A stretch of 64,000 nt of DNA from Corynebacterium sp. UBA2622 (lineage in GTDB: Bacteria; Actinomycetota; Actinomycetes; Mycobacteriales; Mycobacteriaceae): assembly GCF_002339505.1 (NCBI RefSeq), contig NZ_DDJO01000012.1, forward strand, positions 203,188 to 267,187, in the 5' to 3' direction. Below are positions 52,706-60,378 of the stretch, piece by piece. The position numbers and the translations under genes were made by a program. A model generated the notes under the pieces. It was not told where the DNA came from and did not search any database. It saw only the letters and a list, made by a program, of their open reading frames with translations. Every line of letters starts with the position of its first letter. Position 1 is the first letter of the stretch.

Positions 52706-54229
52706 GTGCAAACCGTGAACACCGGGGACCATGCGGCCCCCGTGCGTATTGATGCGCCAGGCCAGTTGGATGACCAACCCCGCGAGGAATGCGGGGTGTT
52801 CGGGGTGTGGGCACCCGGGGAGGACGTCTCCAAGCTCACCTACTTCGGCCTCTTCGCCCTGCAGCACCGCGGCCAGGAGGGTGCCGGCATCGCCGTGGGC
52901 AACCACGAGAACGTGGTGGTGTTCAAGGACACGGGCCTCGTCTCCCAGATCTTCGACGAATCCGTGCTCGACGCCCTGCAGGGCAACGTCGCGATCGGGC
53001 ACACGCGCTATTCCACGGCGGGCGGCAACAGCTGGGAAAACGTCCAACCGATGTTCCGCACGTCGCCGAACGGCACTGATGTCGCCCTGGCCCACAACGG
53101 AAACCTGACCAATTACCAGGCCCTCCAGGACGAGGCGATCGAGCGCAAGCTCATCCCCGCCCAGGGCGTGGAGGGCCAGGGTTCCTCCTCGGACACCGCC
53201 GTGGTGTCCGCGTTGCTCACCGACGGAATCCGGGACGACAAGTCGCTTCTCGACGCCGCCCGCGAGCTCCTGCCCCACATCGAGGGCGCCTTCTGCTTCA
53301 TGATCACCGACGGGCACACCCTCTACGCTGCCCGGGACCCGCACGGTGTGCGCCCGCTGGCGCTGGGCCGCCTCGACCGCGGCTGGGTCGTCGCCTCCGA
53401 GACCTGCGCCCTCGACATCGTCGGAGCAACATTCGTCCGCGACATCGAACCGGGCGAGCTCATCGCCATCGACGAATCCGGCGTGCACACCGAGCGCTTC
53501 GCCGAGACGCCCCGCGCGCACTGCGTCTTCGAGTACGTGTACGTCGCCCGGCCGGACTCCGTCATCGAGGGCCGCTCCGTCCACGCCTCGCGCATCGAGA
53601 TCGGCCGACGCCTCTCCCGCGTCGCCCCGGTCGACGCGGACCTGGTCATGCCCGTGCCGGAATCCGGCACCCCCGCCGCGATCGGTTACGCGGAGGAGTC
53701 CGGGATTTCGTTCAAGCAGGGCCTGATGAAGAACGCCTACGTGGGCCGCACCTTCATCCAGCCCTCCGACACCCTGCGCCAGCTCGGCCTGCGCCTCAAG
53801 CTCAATCCGGTGCGCGAGATCATCGCCGGCCGGAAGCTCGTGGTGGTGGACGATTCCATCGTGCGCGGCAACACCCAGCGCAAGCTGATCAAGCTGCTGC
53901 GCGAGGCGGGCGCGGCAGAGGTGCACGTGCGCATCGCCTCTCCGCCCGTGAAGTGGCCGTGTTTCTACGGTATCGACTTCGCCAGCCCGGGCGAGCTCAT
54001 CGCCAACAACGGCGGCGGCGGGGATGACGCTGCGATCAGCGAGTCCATCCGCACCATGATCGGCGCGGACTCGCTGGCCTTCGTTCCCACGGAGGAGATG
54101 ATCGCCGCCACCGAGCAGCCCGCGGAGACGCTGTGCGCCGCCTGCTTCACCGGCCACTACCCCCTCGGCCTTCCCGAGGGCAACCACAACGCCGACCTAG
54201 TCCGCCGCATCCAGAAAGGTGAAAAATAG
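52706..54229 (+). CDS. purF: Amidophosphoribosyltransferase
   Basis: First committed step of purine synthesis: PRPP and glutamine to phosphoribosylamine. 507 residues including a propeptide of about 27 residues removed before the catalytic Cys of ECGVFGVWAP. The Ntn glutaminase half has GNLTNYQALQDEAIE and SDTAVV. The phosphoribosyltransferase half has the PRPP loop VVVDDSIVRGNTQRKLIKLLREAG. The CFYGIDF and LCAACFTGHYPL cysteines suggest the iron-sulfur type. purM follows after 3 nt. Confidence 0.95.
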   Translation: MQTVNTGDHAAPVRIDAPGQLDDQPREECGVFGVWAPGEDVSKLTYFGLFALQHRGQEGAGIAVGNHENVVVFKDTGLVSQIFDESVLDALQGNVAIGHTRYSTAGGNSWENVQPMFRTSPNGTDVALAHNGNLTNYQALQDEAIERKLIPAQGVEGQGSSSDTAVVSALLTDGIRDDKSLLDAARELLPHIEGAFCFMITDGHTLYAARDPHGVRPLALGRLDRGWVVASETCALDIVGATFVRDIEPGELIAIDESGVHTERFAETPRAHCVFEYVYVARPDSVIEGRSVHASRIEIGRRLSRVAPVDADLVMPVPESGTPAAIGYAEESGISFKQGLMKNAYVGRTFIQPSDTLRQLGLRLKLNPVREIIAGRKLVVVDDSIVRGNTQRKLIKLLREAGAAEVHVRIASPPVKWPCFYGIDFASPGELIANNGGGGDDAAISESIRTMIGADSLAFVPTEEMIAATEQPAETLCAACFTGHYPLGLPEGNHNADLVRRIQKGEK

Positions 54230-54232
54230 CCG

Positions 54233-55309
54233 ATGAGCAGCCTTCACGACGACCAGACACCCGTTTCCTACGAGGCCGCCGGCGTTTCCATCGAGGCGGG
54301 TGACAAGGCGGTCGAGCTCTTCGCCCCGCTGGCCAAGCGCGCCAGCCGCCCCGAGGTGCGCGGTGGACTCGGCGGCTTCGCCGGCCTGTTCGCCCTGGGC
54401 AAGTACCGGGAGCCGCTGCTGGCCGCGGGCTCGGACGGTGTGGGCACGAAGCTCGCCGTGGCACGCGCGATGGACAGGCACGACACCATCGGCATCGACC
54501 TCGTCGCCATGTGCGTCGACGACCTCGTCGTCTGCGGCGCGGAACCGCTCTTCCTGCAGGATTACATCGCGGTCGGCAAGGTGGTTCCGGAGAAGGTGGC
54601 GGAGATCGTCTCGGGCATCGCCGAGGGTTGCGTCCGCGCCGGCTGCGCCCTTCTCGGCGGGGAGACCGCGGAGCACCCCGGCGTGATGGAACCGGACGAC
54701 TACGACGTTTCCGCCACCGCCGTGGGAGTCGTCGAGGCCGACGAGCTGCTCGGTCCGGACCGGGTCCGCACCGGAGATGTCATCATCGGAATGGCCTCCT
54801 CCGGCCTGCACTCCAACGGTTACTCGCTCGCCCGCCACGTCCTGCTCGAGCGCGCCGGGCTGCCGCTTGACGGCCACATGGAGGAGCTCGGCCGCACGCT
54901 GGGCGAGGAACTGCTCGAGCCCACCCGCATCTATGCTCTCGACTGCCTCGAGCTGGCGAGCGAGTGCTCGGTGCGCACCTTCTGCCACGTCACCGGCGGA
55001 GGGCTGGTGGGCAACATGGAGCGCATCATCCCCGAGGGCAAGGTCGCTGAGATGAGCCGCGGCTCCTGGACCCCGCCGCAGATCTTCCGCACCATCCGCT
55101 CCTACGGGCAGGTTCCGGACGAGGAAATGGAGAAGACCTTCAACATGGGTGTCGGCATGGTGGCAGTCGTCGCCCCCGAGGACCGCGACCGCGCTCTGGC
55201 CATCCTCGCGGCACGCCACGTGGACAGCTGGGTTATCGGGGAGGTCCGCCGCGCGCCGGAGGGCGAGACGGCCCGCGCCACCCTCACCGGCTCCCACCCG
55301 CACTACTAG
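54233..55309 (+). CDS. purM: Phosphoribosylformylglycinamidine cyclo-ligase (AIR synthetase)
   Basis: Closes the imidazole ring using ATP. 358 residues. It begins VSYEAAGVSIEAGDKAVELF, then has LAAGSDGVGTKLAVA with the ATP/metal residues, ALLGGETAEHPGVM and GLHSNGYSLAR. ATG 54233 follows AAAGG by 11 nt and the purF stop by 3 nt, making purFM a unit that ends at a strong hairpin. Confidence 0.96.
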   Translation: MSSLHDDQTPVSYEAAGVSIEAGDKAVELFAPLAKRASRPEVRGGLGGFAGLFALGKYREPLLAAGSDGVGTKLAVARAMDRHDTIGIDLVAMCVDDLVVCGAEPLFLQDYIAVGKVVPEKVAEIVSGIAEGCVRAGCALLGGETAEHPGVMEPDDYDVSATAVGVVEADELLGPDRVRTGDVIIGMASSGLHSNGYSLARHVLLERAGLPLDGHMEELGRTLGEELLEPTRIYALDCLELASECSVRTFCHVTGGGLVGNMERIIPEGKVAEMSRGSWTPPQIFRTIRSYGQVPDEEMEKTFNMGVGMVAVVAPEDRDRALAILAARHVDSWVIGEVRRAPEGETARATLTGSHPHY

Positions 55310-55319
55310 GACGCGGAAA

Positions 55320-55345
55320 CGCCCCGGGCGGACGAACCCGGGGCG
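55320..55345. terminator. Terminator purM / DUF3073
   Basis: A perfect 9-bp stem, CGCCCCGGG (55320-55328) with CCCGGGGCG (55337-55345), has an 8-nt loop and lies 10 nt after purM. It is shared with the convergent DUF3073 gene. Confidence 0.75.
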
Positions 55346-55391
55346 AGAAGAAGACCCGGCGACAAGCCAGGGTCAGAGGTCCAAGGATGGG

Positions 55392-55580
55392 TTAGCGGTG
55401 GCTGTCCCAGTTGACGTAGTCGGCGTAGGGGTCATCCGCCTCGTCCTGGTCGTCCCACCCGCGGGCCGGGGTCTGGCCCGCCAGCTCCCGCTGCAGCGAT
55501 TCGAGGTCCATGTCCGGAGTGTGGTACTTGAGTTGGCGAGCAACCTTGGTCTGCTTTGCTTTGGCGCGTCCGCGGCCCAT
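55392..55580 (-). CDS. DUF3073 small protein
   Basis: 62 residues: MGRGRAKAKQTKVARQLKYH, then an acidic stretch with DPYADYVNWDSH. The highly basic N-terminus followed by an acidic tail is the DUF3073 signature, a family limited to actinobacteria and often beside purM. It has no known function; RNA or ribosome binding is a guess from charge. AAGGGGG lies about 8 nt before the ATG. The 146 bp upstream contain GGGCGGCC twice, 18 bp apart (55608, 55626), and TATTAT as a possible -10. Confidence 0.88.
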   Translation of the reverse strand: MGRGRAKAKQTKVARQLKYHTPDMDLESLQRELAGQTPARGWDDQDEADDPYADYVNWDSHR

Positions 55581-55726
55581 GGCGTGACCCCCTTGAGGTG
55601 GTTTTTCGGGCGGCCCCTGTTTAATGGGCGGCCTCTATAAATCGTGTCTGAATTGTCCTGTGCAACATAATAGCCTGTCGCCCCGGAAAATTCCTTAACG
55701 AGCCGCACGCTGCGGGGATGGGGGCA

Positions 55727-56827
55727 TCAACGGTTTCCGCGCAGCTTTTCGACGGCCCGACGGCCCGCCTTCTCCCCCTCGTCCCCGGGCAGGGATTCGG
55801 GGTCGATGCTCGCGGCCACGTCCACCTCCCCGGTGACGACCAGATCCCCCCGCCCGATGGCGGAGCGTTTCACCAGGGCGAGGGCGATGGGCCCGTAGTC
55901 CGCGTCGTGGACGACGGTGCCCAGCCTGCCCACGGTTCGGCCGCCGAGAGTGAGATCGGCGCCGGTGGCGGGGTCGACGGGGGCGGAGCCGTCGAGAAGC
56001 AGGGTGACCAGGAGGCGGGGCGAGCGGCCGAGGTTCTCCACGCGCGCCACCGTTTCCTGGCCGCGGTAGCAGCCCTTGTTCAGGTGAACCGCCCGCACCC
56101 GTCCTCCCCGGCTGATCAGGGCGGGCGCCTCGTGGGGTATCGACTTCCCGTCGAGGTCCGCCGCCAGCTCGGGCTCTCCGGCGTGGACGCGCTCGGCGGT
56201 GAACGCCATCAAGCCGGCGAGCGACCCCCCGGCGGCGGTGAAGTCCCGGGCGGTGCTGGTAATGTCGCGTCGCTCGACCGCCACGTCCCACCTGTGCACC
56301 CGGCCCCACCCGGGCACTTCGCGGGTGAAGACGCCGTCGACGGACGGCGCGTCCGCGGTGGGGGAGAGGACAGTCAGTATGGCCAGGTTGGAGGGCTCGA
56401 TGACGACATCCGACCAGAACACCATCCGCCGCAGGTATTCCGCGAAGCTGGCCCCCTGTGCCGAGGGTAGGTCGAGGTGGAAGGCTGTGCCGTCGTAATA
56501 CACGTCGGCGTGGTGGAGAATGCGCCCCTGCATGTCGAGGTCGAGGGCGGATCCGGAGAATCCGGCCGGGACATCGTCGAGCTTCTGCGAGAGCAGGTTG
56601 TTGAGGAAGACAGGGGCGTCGGGGCCCGTGACCGTGAGCACCGCGCGGTGCGAGCGGTCCACGAGGACGGGTCCCCCCGCGAGGGCGCGCTGCTCCCCGA
56701 GGGGGTTGCCGTAGTGCCAGGCCACACCCGCCGCGTCCAGCGGTGAGGTGCCGGCCTCCGCGAGCTCGGCGGCCCCGGGCGTGGCGAGCAGCGGGGAGCG
56801 GTGGGGCTGGTTGTTGTCCTCAATCAC
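55727..56827 (-). CDS. ygfZ: Folate-binding YgfZ-like protein (iron-sulfur cluster assembly)
   Basis: 366 residues of the GcvT/YgfZ family. It carries the YgfZ motif KGCYRGQE with the functional Cys, shown to be needed for the folate-dependent maintenance of certain Fe-S enzymes. The GcvT-like fold is seen in AHTA-like VLVDRSHRAVLTVTGPDAPVFLNNLLSQKL and the C-terminal barrel. GTG 56827 is taken as start because TATGAT ends 7 nt before it; longer forms would run through the promoter region shared with the divergent gene. Confidence 0.87.
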   Translation of the reverse strand: MIEDNNQPHRSPLLATPGAAELAEAGTSPLDAAGVAWHYGNPLGEQRALAGGPVLVDRSHRAVLTVTGPDAPVFLNNLLSQKLDDVPAGFSGSALDLDMQGRILHHADVYYDGTAFHLDLPSAQGASFAEYLRRMVFWSDVVIEPSNLAILTVLSPTADAPSVDGVFTREVPGWGRVHRWDVAVERRDITSTARDFTAAGGSLAGLMAFTAERVHAGEPELAADLDGKSIPHEAPALISRGGRVRAVHLNKGCYRGQETVARVENLGRSPRLLVTLLLDGSAPVDPATGADLTLGGRTVGRLGTVVHDADYGPIALALVKRSAIGRGDLVVTGEVDVAASIDPESLPGDEGEKAGRRAVEKLRGNR

Positions 56828-56834
56828 GGGGCCG

Positions 56835-56840
56835 ATCATA
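56835..56840 (-). promoter_or_regulatory. -10 element of ygfZ
   Basis: On the minus strand TATGAT is followed by 7 nt and the GTG at 56827. It is only 4 bp from the divergent hexamer at 56845. Confidence 0.55.
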
Positions 56841-56844
56841 CGTG

Positions 56845-56850
56845 CATAAT
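56845..56850 (+). promoter_or_regulatory. -10 element of the pabC-like gene
   Basis: CATAAT ends 8 nt before ATG 56859. A GGAGG lies directly before the ATG, too close to act as a normal ribosome site. Confidence 0.5.
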
Positions 56851-56858
56851 GTGGAGGC

Positions 56859-57782
56859 ATGGGCCAGTCACTACTCCCTCCCCAACCCGTGATCTACCTC
56901 GTGGAACCGTTCGGGGGGTCGGTGCGCAGGCAGAACGCGAACATGCCGCACGTCTTCTGGGACGACGCGGCCGTCACCCGTGGCGACGGGATCTTCGAGA
57001 CGATTCTCATCCGGGGCGGACGTCCGGTGAACTTGGGGAAGCACCTCGATCGGTTCCGCCGCTCGGCCGGGGCGCTGAACCTCCCCGACCCCGGCGGGGA
57101 GCACTGGATCACCGCGACGCGGGAGGCGGTGGCGGACTACTGCCGCGAGCGGGGAGATGCCGCGCCCGATACCATCGACGCCGCCTGCGTGTGGACCATG
57201 ACACGGGGCCGCGAAACCACCGGCGTTCCCACCGCGTGGCTCACGGTACGCCCGCCCAACCCGGAGTTCGCCAGGCAGCGCAAGCACGGGGTCTCCGTGA
57301 TGACCACCGGACGCGGTTTCACCATCAACCGGGATGAGGCCGCCGTCCCCTGGCTCGCCCTCGGGGCGAAGACGCTGAACTACGCGGCGACAATGGGCGC
57401 GCTGCGCTGGGCGCGCGACCACGGATACGACGATGTCATCTACATCGACCCGGCTACCGGCCGCGTACTCGAGGGCGCCACGTCAACCGTCCTCGTGGTC
57501 AAGCGCGGATCCCGCCTGCGCACTCCTGCGGCGGGGCCCGACATACTCCCCGGCACCACTCAGCAGGCCATCTTCGAGTACGCCACGGAAAACGGGTGGC
57601 GGTGCAAGAAAAAACCCCTCCACGTCGATGACCTCGCCACCGCCGAATCGGTGTGGCTGGTCAGCTCCGTGCGCCGCGGGGTGCGGGTGACCGCGGTCGA
57701 CGGCACCCCGCTCCCCGCACCCGGCAACGAGAAGGAAATTGCAGGGCTTATCGACGCTGCCCTCGCCGCCGCCACCGGCTAG
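56859..57782 (+). CDS. pabC: Class IV aminotransferase, aminodeoxychorismate lyase type
   Basis: 307 residues, PLP-dependent. The Schiff-base Lys is in LALGAKTLNYAATMGAL. Other fold IV features are TRGDGIFETILIRGGRPVNLGKHLDRF near the start, DDVIYIDPATGRVLEGATSTVLVV and DILPGTTQQAIFEYA. The pattern is closest to PabC, which makes p-aminobenzoate for folate; D-amino acid or branched-chain transaminases of the same fold remain possible. Its end overlaps the convergent nitrobindin-like gene by 4 bp. Confidence 0.78.
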   Translation: MGQSLLPPQPVIYLVEPFGGSVRRQNANMPHVFWDDAAVTRGDGIFETILIRGGRPVNLGKHLDRFRRSAGALNLPDPGGEHWITATREAVADYCRERGDAAPDTIDAACVWTMTRGRETTGVPTAWLTVRPPNPEFARQRKHGVSVMTTGRGFTINRDEAAVPWLALGAKTLNYAATMGALRWARDHGYDDVIYIDPATGRVLEGATSTVLVVKRGSRLRTPAAGPDILPGTTQQAIFEYATENGWRCKKKPLHVDDLATAESVWLVSSVRRGVRVTAVDGTPLPAPGNEKEIAGLIDAALAAATG

Positions 57783-58459
57783 CCGGCGACGCGCTTGAGC
57801 TCCGCCGACATGTAGGGTACAAGCTCGCCGCCGACGGCGCGCTCGTCCACCCAGCCCAGGTTGTTGTTCGGCATGAGGCCGTAAAGCCGTTTACCGGGTC
57901 CGTGCTGCGCCGGGCCGGTCGCGGTGACGATGGTGGAGGCGCTTTCGAGCTGCCAGGCGCGCTCGTTGACGGGCTCGCCGTACATGATTTCCACCAGGCC
58001 GCGCGAATTGGTCAGGGTCACCTCGATCTCGTCCTTGGGGGAGATGCGCCAGAAGCCGACCTCACGCTGGTCCGCCCCGGTCGCCTCCCCGTCGGAGTCC
58101 AGGCGCCACGTGCGCGACTCGAAGCGCAGGTAGTTCTCCCCGTCGTGGGAGATGACCAGCTGTTGGCCGAAGGCGTACTCTTCGCCGTTGTCGTTGGCCT
58201 GGCCGGAGCCGGACCAGACCCCGACGAGCGGTAGAAGCGCCAGCAGTCCGTCGTGGAGGGAAGGGCCCTGGCGCAGGTTGGCGGTGTCGTCCTCCAGCGG
58301 GACGTCTTCAAAACCCAACCCCGGGATGTTGCGGTGGGCGGTGTTCTTGGACTGCTCCGCGGCGAGGTTGACGGCCTCGCTACCGGCGAGAGTGGGCTGC
58401 TGCCCGGGGGTGTTCTCGGGGTCTTCCGGGCGGGGTTCGTTGTCGTTGATCTCACTCAT
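57779..58459 (-). CDS. Ferric nitrobindin-like (FABP/THAP4-type) protein
   Basis: 226 residues. A polar N-terminus of about 70 residues precedes a ten-stranded barrel of the nitrobindin family, marked by LVGVWSGSGQAND (GxWxGxG), EYAFGQQLVISHDGENYLRFESRTW and EVGFWRISP. In heme-binding nitrobindins a His near the C-terminus (P-H-L-x-A) holds iron. Here that place reads LVPYMSAELKRV, with Tyr, so normal heme binding is doubtful, as in other corynebacterial members labelled 'nitrobindin-like'. The ligand is unknown. TACCCT lies 7 nt before the ATG. Confidence 0.85.
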   Translation of the reverse strand: MSEINDNEPRPEDPENTPGQQPTLAGSEAVNLAAEQSKNTAHRNIPGLGFEDVPLEDDTANLRQGPSLHDGLLALLPLVGVWSGSGQANDNGEEYAFGQQLVISHDGENYLRFESRTWRLDSDGEATGADQREVGFWRISPKDEIEVTLTNSRGLVEIMYGEPVNERAWQLESASTIVTATGPAQHGPGKRLYGLMPNNNLGWVDERAVGGELVPYMSAELKRVAG

Positions 58460-58466
58460 GCACGCC

Positions 58467-58472
58467 AGGGTA
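58467..58472 (-). promoter_or_regulatory. -10 element of the nitrobindin-like gene
   Basis: On the minus strand TACCCT is followed by 7 nt and the ATG at 58459. Confidence 0.45.
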
Positions 58473-58500
58473 CTCACCCGCCGGACCCCGCCCGCGGGTG

Positions 58501-59283
58501 TCACCGTGTCGTGGGGGCAAGTGGGGTGAGATCGTCCGGAGTGAGGGTGACGTTGATGCGGTCTCGCGAGAACTCGATCGAGCCTCCGGAAACCTGTACC
58601 AGGTCCGCCGGGCCGCCGAGGGGCAGATCGCGGGTGTCGCGCTTCAGGGTGAAGGCGTCGAGGATCCGGGCTGCGTCGTCACCGGTGGCGGTGCGCGGGG
58701 CGTCGACAAGCGCGCTCGGGCGCATCTCCAGGACCCCGTCCTCGAGGCGGAGCGTCACCACGACCGTGGACGGTACCTCCATGCCCGGCACCGTCCCCGT
58801 GAGCCTGGCCTCGCTGGCGACCCCACCCGTGGGGGAAATGTCGTACGGGTTGGAGATGTCCAGGTCCGTCATGTTGAGAAGCTGTCCGAAGGCGACGCCG
58901 TCGAGGCGGATGCGGCGGCGCACGAGCGATGCCTCCGCCCCCGTGAAGTCGGCGTTGAGCACCTGCCTGCCGGGGACGTCGATGTCGAAGGCTTCCGCGG
59001 TCGCGTTGACGATCCCGAGCCCCTCCACCGGGGCATCGAGGGTGGTCAGGCTGAGCCGGGGAACGGAATCGGTGAACAGGGCCTGGGTGAAGGGAAAACC
59101 GCCGATGTAGGTGTCCGGGGGATATGCGAGCCCGTCGAAGCTCTCGGCGGCGTTGGAGAGGCGGTTCTCCGCGCGCGATCCAACGATGGTGTCGGCGGCG
59201 AGCGCAACCACGAGCACGATCGCGAACACCGCCGCCCAGCGCCAGACGCGACGCACCAGGCGCCCAATCGAACTCAACCTCAC
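58501..59283 (-). CDS. LmeA-like DUF2993 lipid-binding membrane-anchored protein
   Basis: 260 residues. One N-terminal membrane helix (about 13-34, VWRWAAVFAIVLVVALAAD) is followed by an extracytoplasmic domain of the DUF2993 type: AENRLSNAAESFDGLAYPPDTYIGGFPFTQAL is the hallmark, where the 'GFPF' loop follows the first strand. Mycobacterial LmeA of this family binds phospholipids and supports lipomannan elongation. It fits the GT87 mannosyltransferases elsewhere in the window, but the role here is inferred. TAGAAA lies 7 nt before the GTG. Confidence 0.82.
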   Translation of the reverse strand: MRLSSIGRLVRRVWRWAAVFAIVLVVALAADTIVGSRAENRLSNAAESFDGLAYPPDTYIGGFPFTQALFTDSVPRLSLTTLDAPVEGLGIVNATAEAFDIDVPGRQVLNADFTGAEASLVRRRIRLDGVAFGQLLNMTDLDISNPYDISPTGGVASEARLTGTVPGMEVPSTVVVTLRLEDGVLEMRPSALVDAPRTATGDDAARILDAFTLKRDTRDLPLGGPADLVQVSGGSIEFSRDRINVTLTPDDLTPLAPTTR

Positions 59284-59290
59284 GCCTTTA

Positions 59291-59296
59291 TTTCTA
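59291..59296 (-). promoter_or_regulatory. -10 element of the DUF2993 gene
   Basis: On the minus strand TAGAAA is followed by 7 nt and the GTG at 59283. It is 3 bp from the divergent mshD hexamer. Confidence 0.4.
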
Positions 59297-59299
59297 CCG

Positions 59300-59305
59300 T
59301 AGCCT
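59300..59305 (+). promoter_or_regulatory. -10 element of mshD
   Basis: TAGCCT ends 6 nt before ATG 59312. Confidence 0.4.
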
Positions 59306-59311
59306 GGAGCC

Positions 59312-60172
59312 ATGACTGACACCGGAGATCGCCTGACCATCCTTGCCGAGGCGGAGAAGTACGACGGAATCGCTCCCTTCTCGGAGGCTTTTCTCCGCGG
59401 AATCACGGAGGATCTCGGGCACCGCCACTTTGAGGAGCACAGCGGCGGGGAGCTGGCCGGCCTGGCCGCCCTCGCGCCCGACGGGTCCGCGGAGCTCGTC
59501 GTTCACCCGGCCGTGCGGCACCGGGGGTACGGCGCCGCGCTCGCCCGCGCGGTGTTGGAGGCGGAGCCCGCCGCCGGGATCTGGGCGCACGGCGATCTTC
59601 CGGAGGCCCGGGAAACTGCCCGTAGCCTGGGAATGCGCAAGACCCGCGAGCTCTATGTAATGGGACTCGGCGGTGACGCCCTGCGCGCCGGGGCGGATCT
59701 TACGGTGCCCGCCGGTTACGAGGCGCTGAACTACCCCGCAGCCGTGGAACGTTTCGGGCGGGAGGCAGTGGAGGGGCAGTGGCTGGCCGTGAACAACGAC
59801 GCGTTTTCGTGGCACCCGGAGCAGGGGGGATGGGACGCGGACCGCTTGCGGCGCGGGATGGACACGGACTGGTTCGACCCGGACGGTGTGTGGTTCCTCT
59901 ACCGCGACGGGGTCATGGCGGGGTTCCACTGGACGAAGCCCCACCCCGGCGGGGTGGGGGAGGTGTACGTGATCGGGCTCGCCACGGCGTTTCGTGGGGC
60001 CGGGCTGGGCACGCCACTGCTCTCGCTCGGACTGGGGCACCTGGTGGGCAACGGCGCCGATGAGGTCATCCTCTACGTCGAGGCGAATAACGGGCCGGCT
60101 GTTCACCGCTACGACGCGATGGGCTTCACCGTGAAGGAGTCCCACGTCGTCTACCAAAAACACAGCAAATAA
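59312..60172 (+). CDS. mshD: Mycothiol synthase
   Basis: Last step of mycothiol formation: acetyl-CoA plus Cys-GlcN-Ins. 286 residues with two GNAT domains. The N-terminal domain has VHPAVRHRGYGAALARAVL. The C-terminal, active domain has the acetyl-CoA loop ATAFRGAGLGTPLLSLGLGHL and YVEANNGPAVHRYDAMGFTV. The WHPEQGGWDADRL and GFHWTKPHP segments are specific to MshD. Mycothiol uses inositol, which links this gene loosely to ipsA. Confidence 0.93.
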   Translation: MTDTGDRLTILAEAEKYDGIAPFSEAFLRGITEDLGHRHFEEHSGGELAGLAALAPDGSAELVVHPAVRHRGYGAALARAVLEAEPAAGIWAHGDLPEARETARSLGMRKTRELYVMGLGGDALRAGADLTVPAGYEALNYPAAVERFGREAVEGQWLAVNNDAFSWHPEQGGWDADRLRRGMDTDWFDPDGVWFLYRDGVMAGFHWTKPHPGGVGEVYVIGLATAFRGAGLGTPLLSLGLGHLVGNGADEVILYVEANNGPAVHRYDAMGFTVKESHVVYQKHSK

Positions 60173-60198
60173 CAGGGTTTGTGCAGGGGGTTTTTAAA

Positions 60199-60220
60199 GT
60201 TTACGCATTGTTCACCCGAA
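60199..60220 (+). promoter_or_regulatory. PHO-box-like direct repeat upstream of pstS
   Basis: GTTTACGCATT and GTTCACCCGAA form two 11-bp units in tandem; the second contains the GTTCACC core of streptomycete PHO boxes. It lies 159 bp before pstS. GATAAT at 60345-60350 may be the pstS -10. Confidence 0.6.
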
Positions 60221-60378
60221 CCGATACCACCGGTTAACCGGAATCTCGTAGGTTACCCGAGTGTGAGCAATCGGAGATTGCCCCTCCTCGCGCGCCTTGG
60301 GCGGGCGCGGGAGGGTGGTCTCTCCCCCTGAGGGGCGATGCTCGGATAATCGTCTGATTTGCACCCGAAAGGTACCCC

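Noticed and set aside
55608..55633. GGGCGGCC direct repeat, 18 bp apart, upstream of DUF3073
   Set aside because: Eight-base GC-only repeats are expected by chance at this composition; noted in the DUF3073 entry only.
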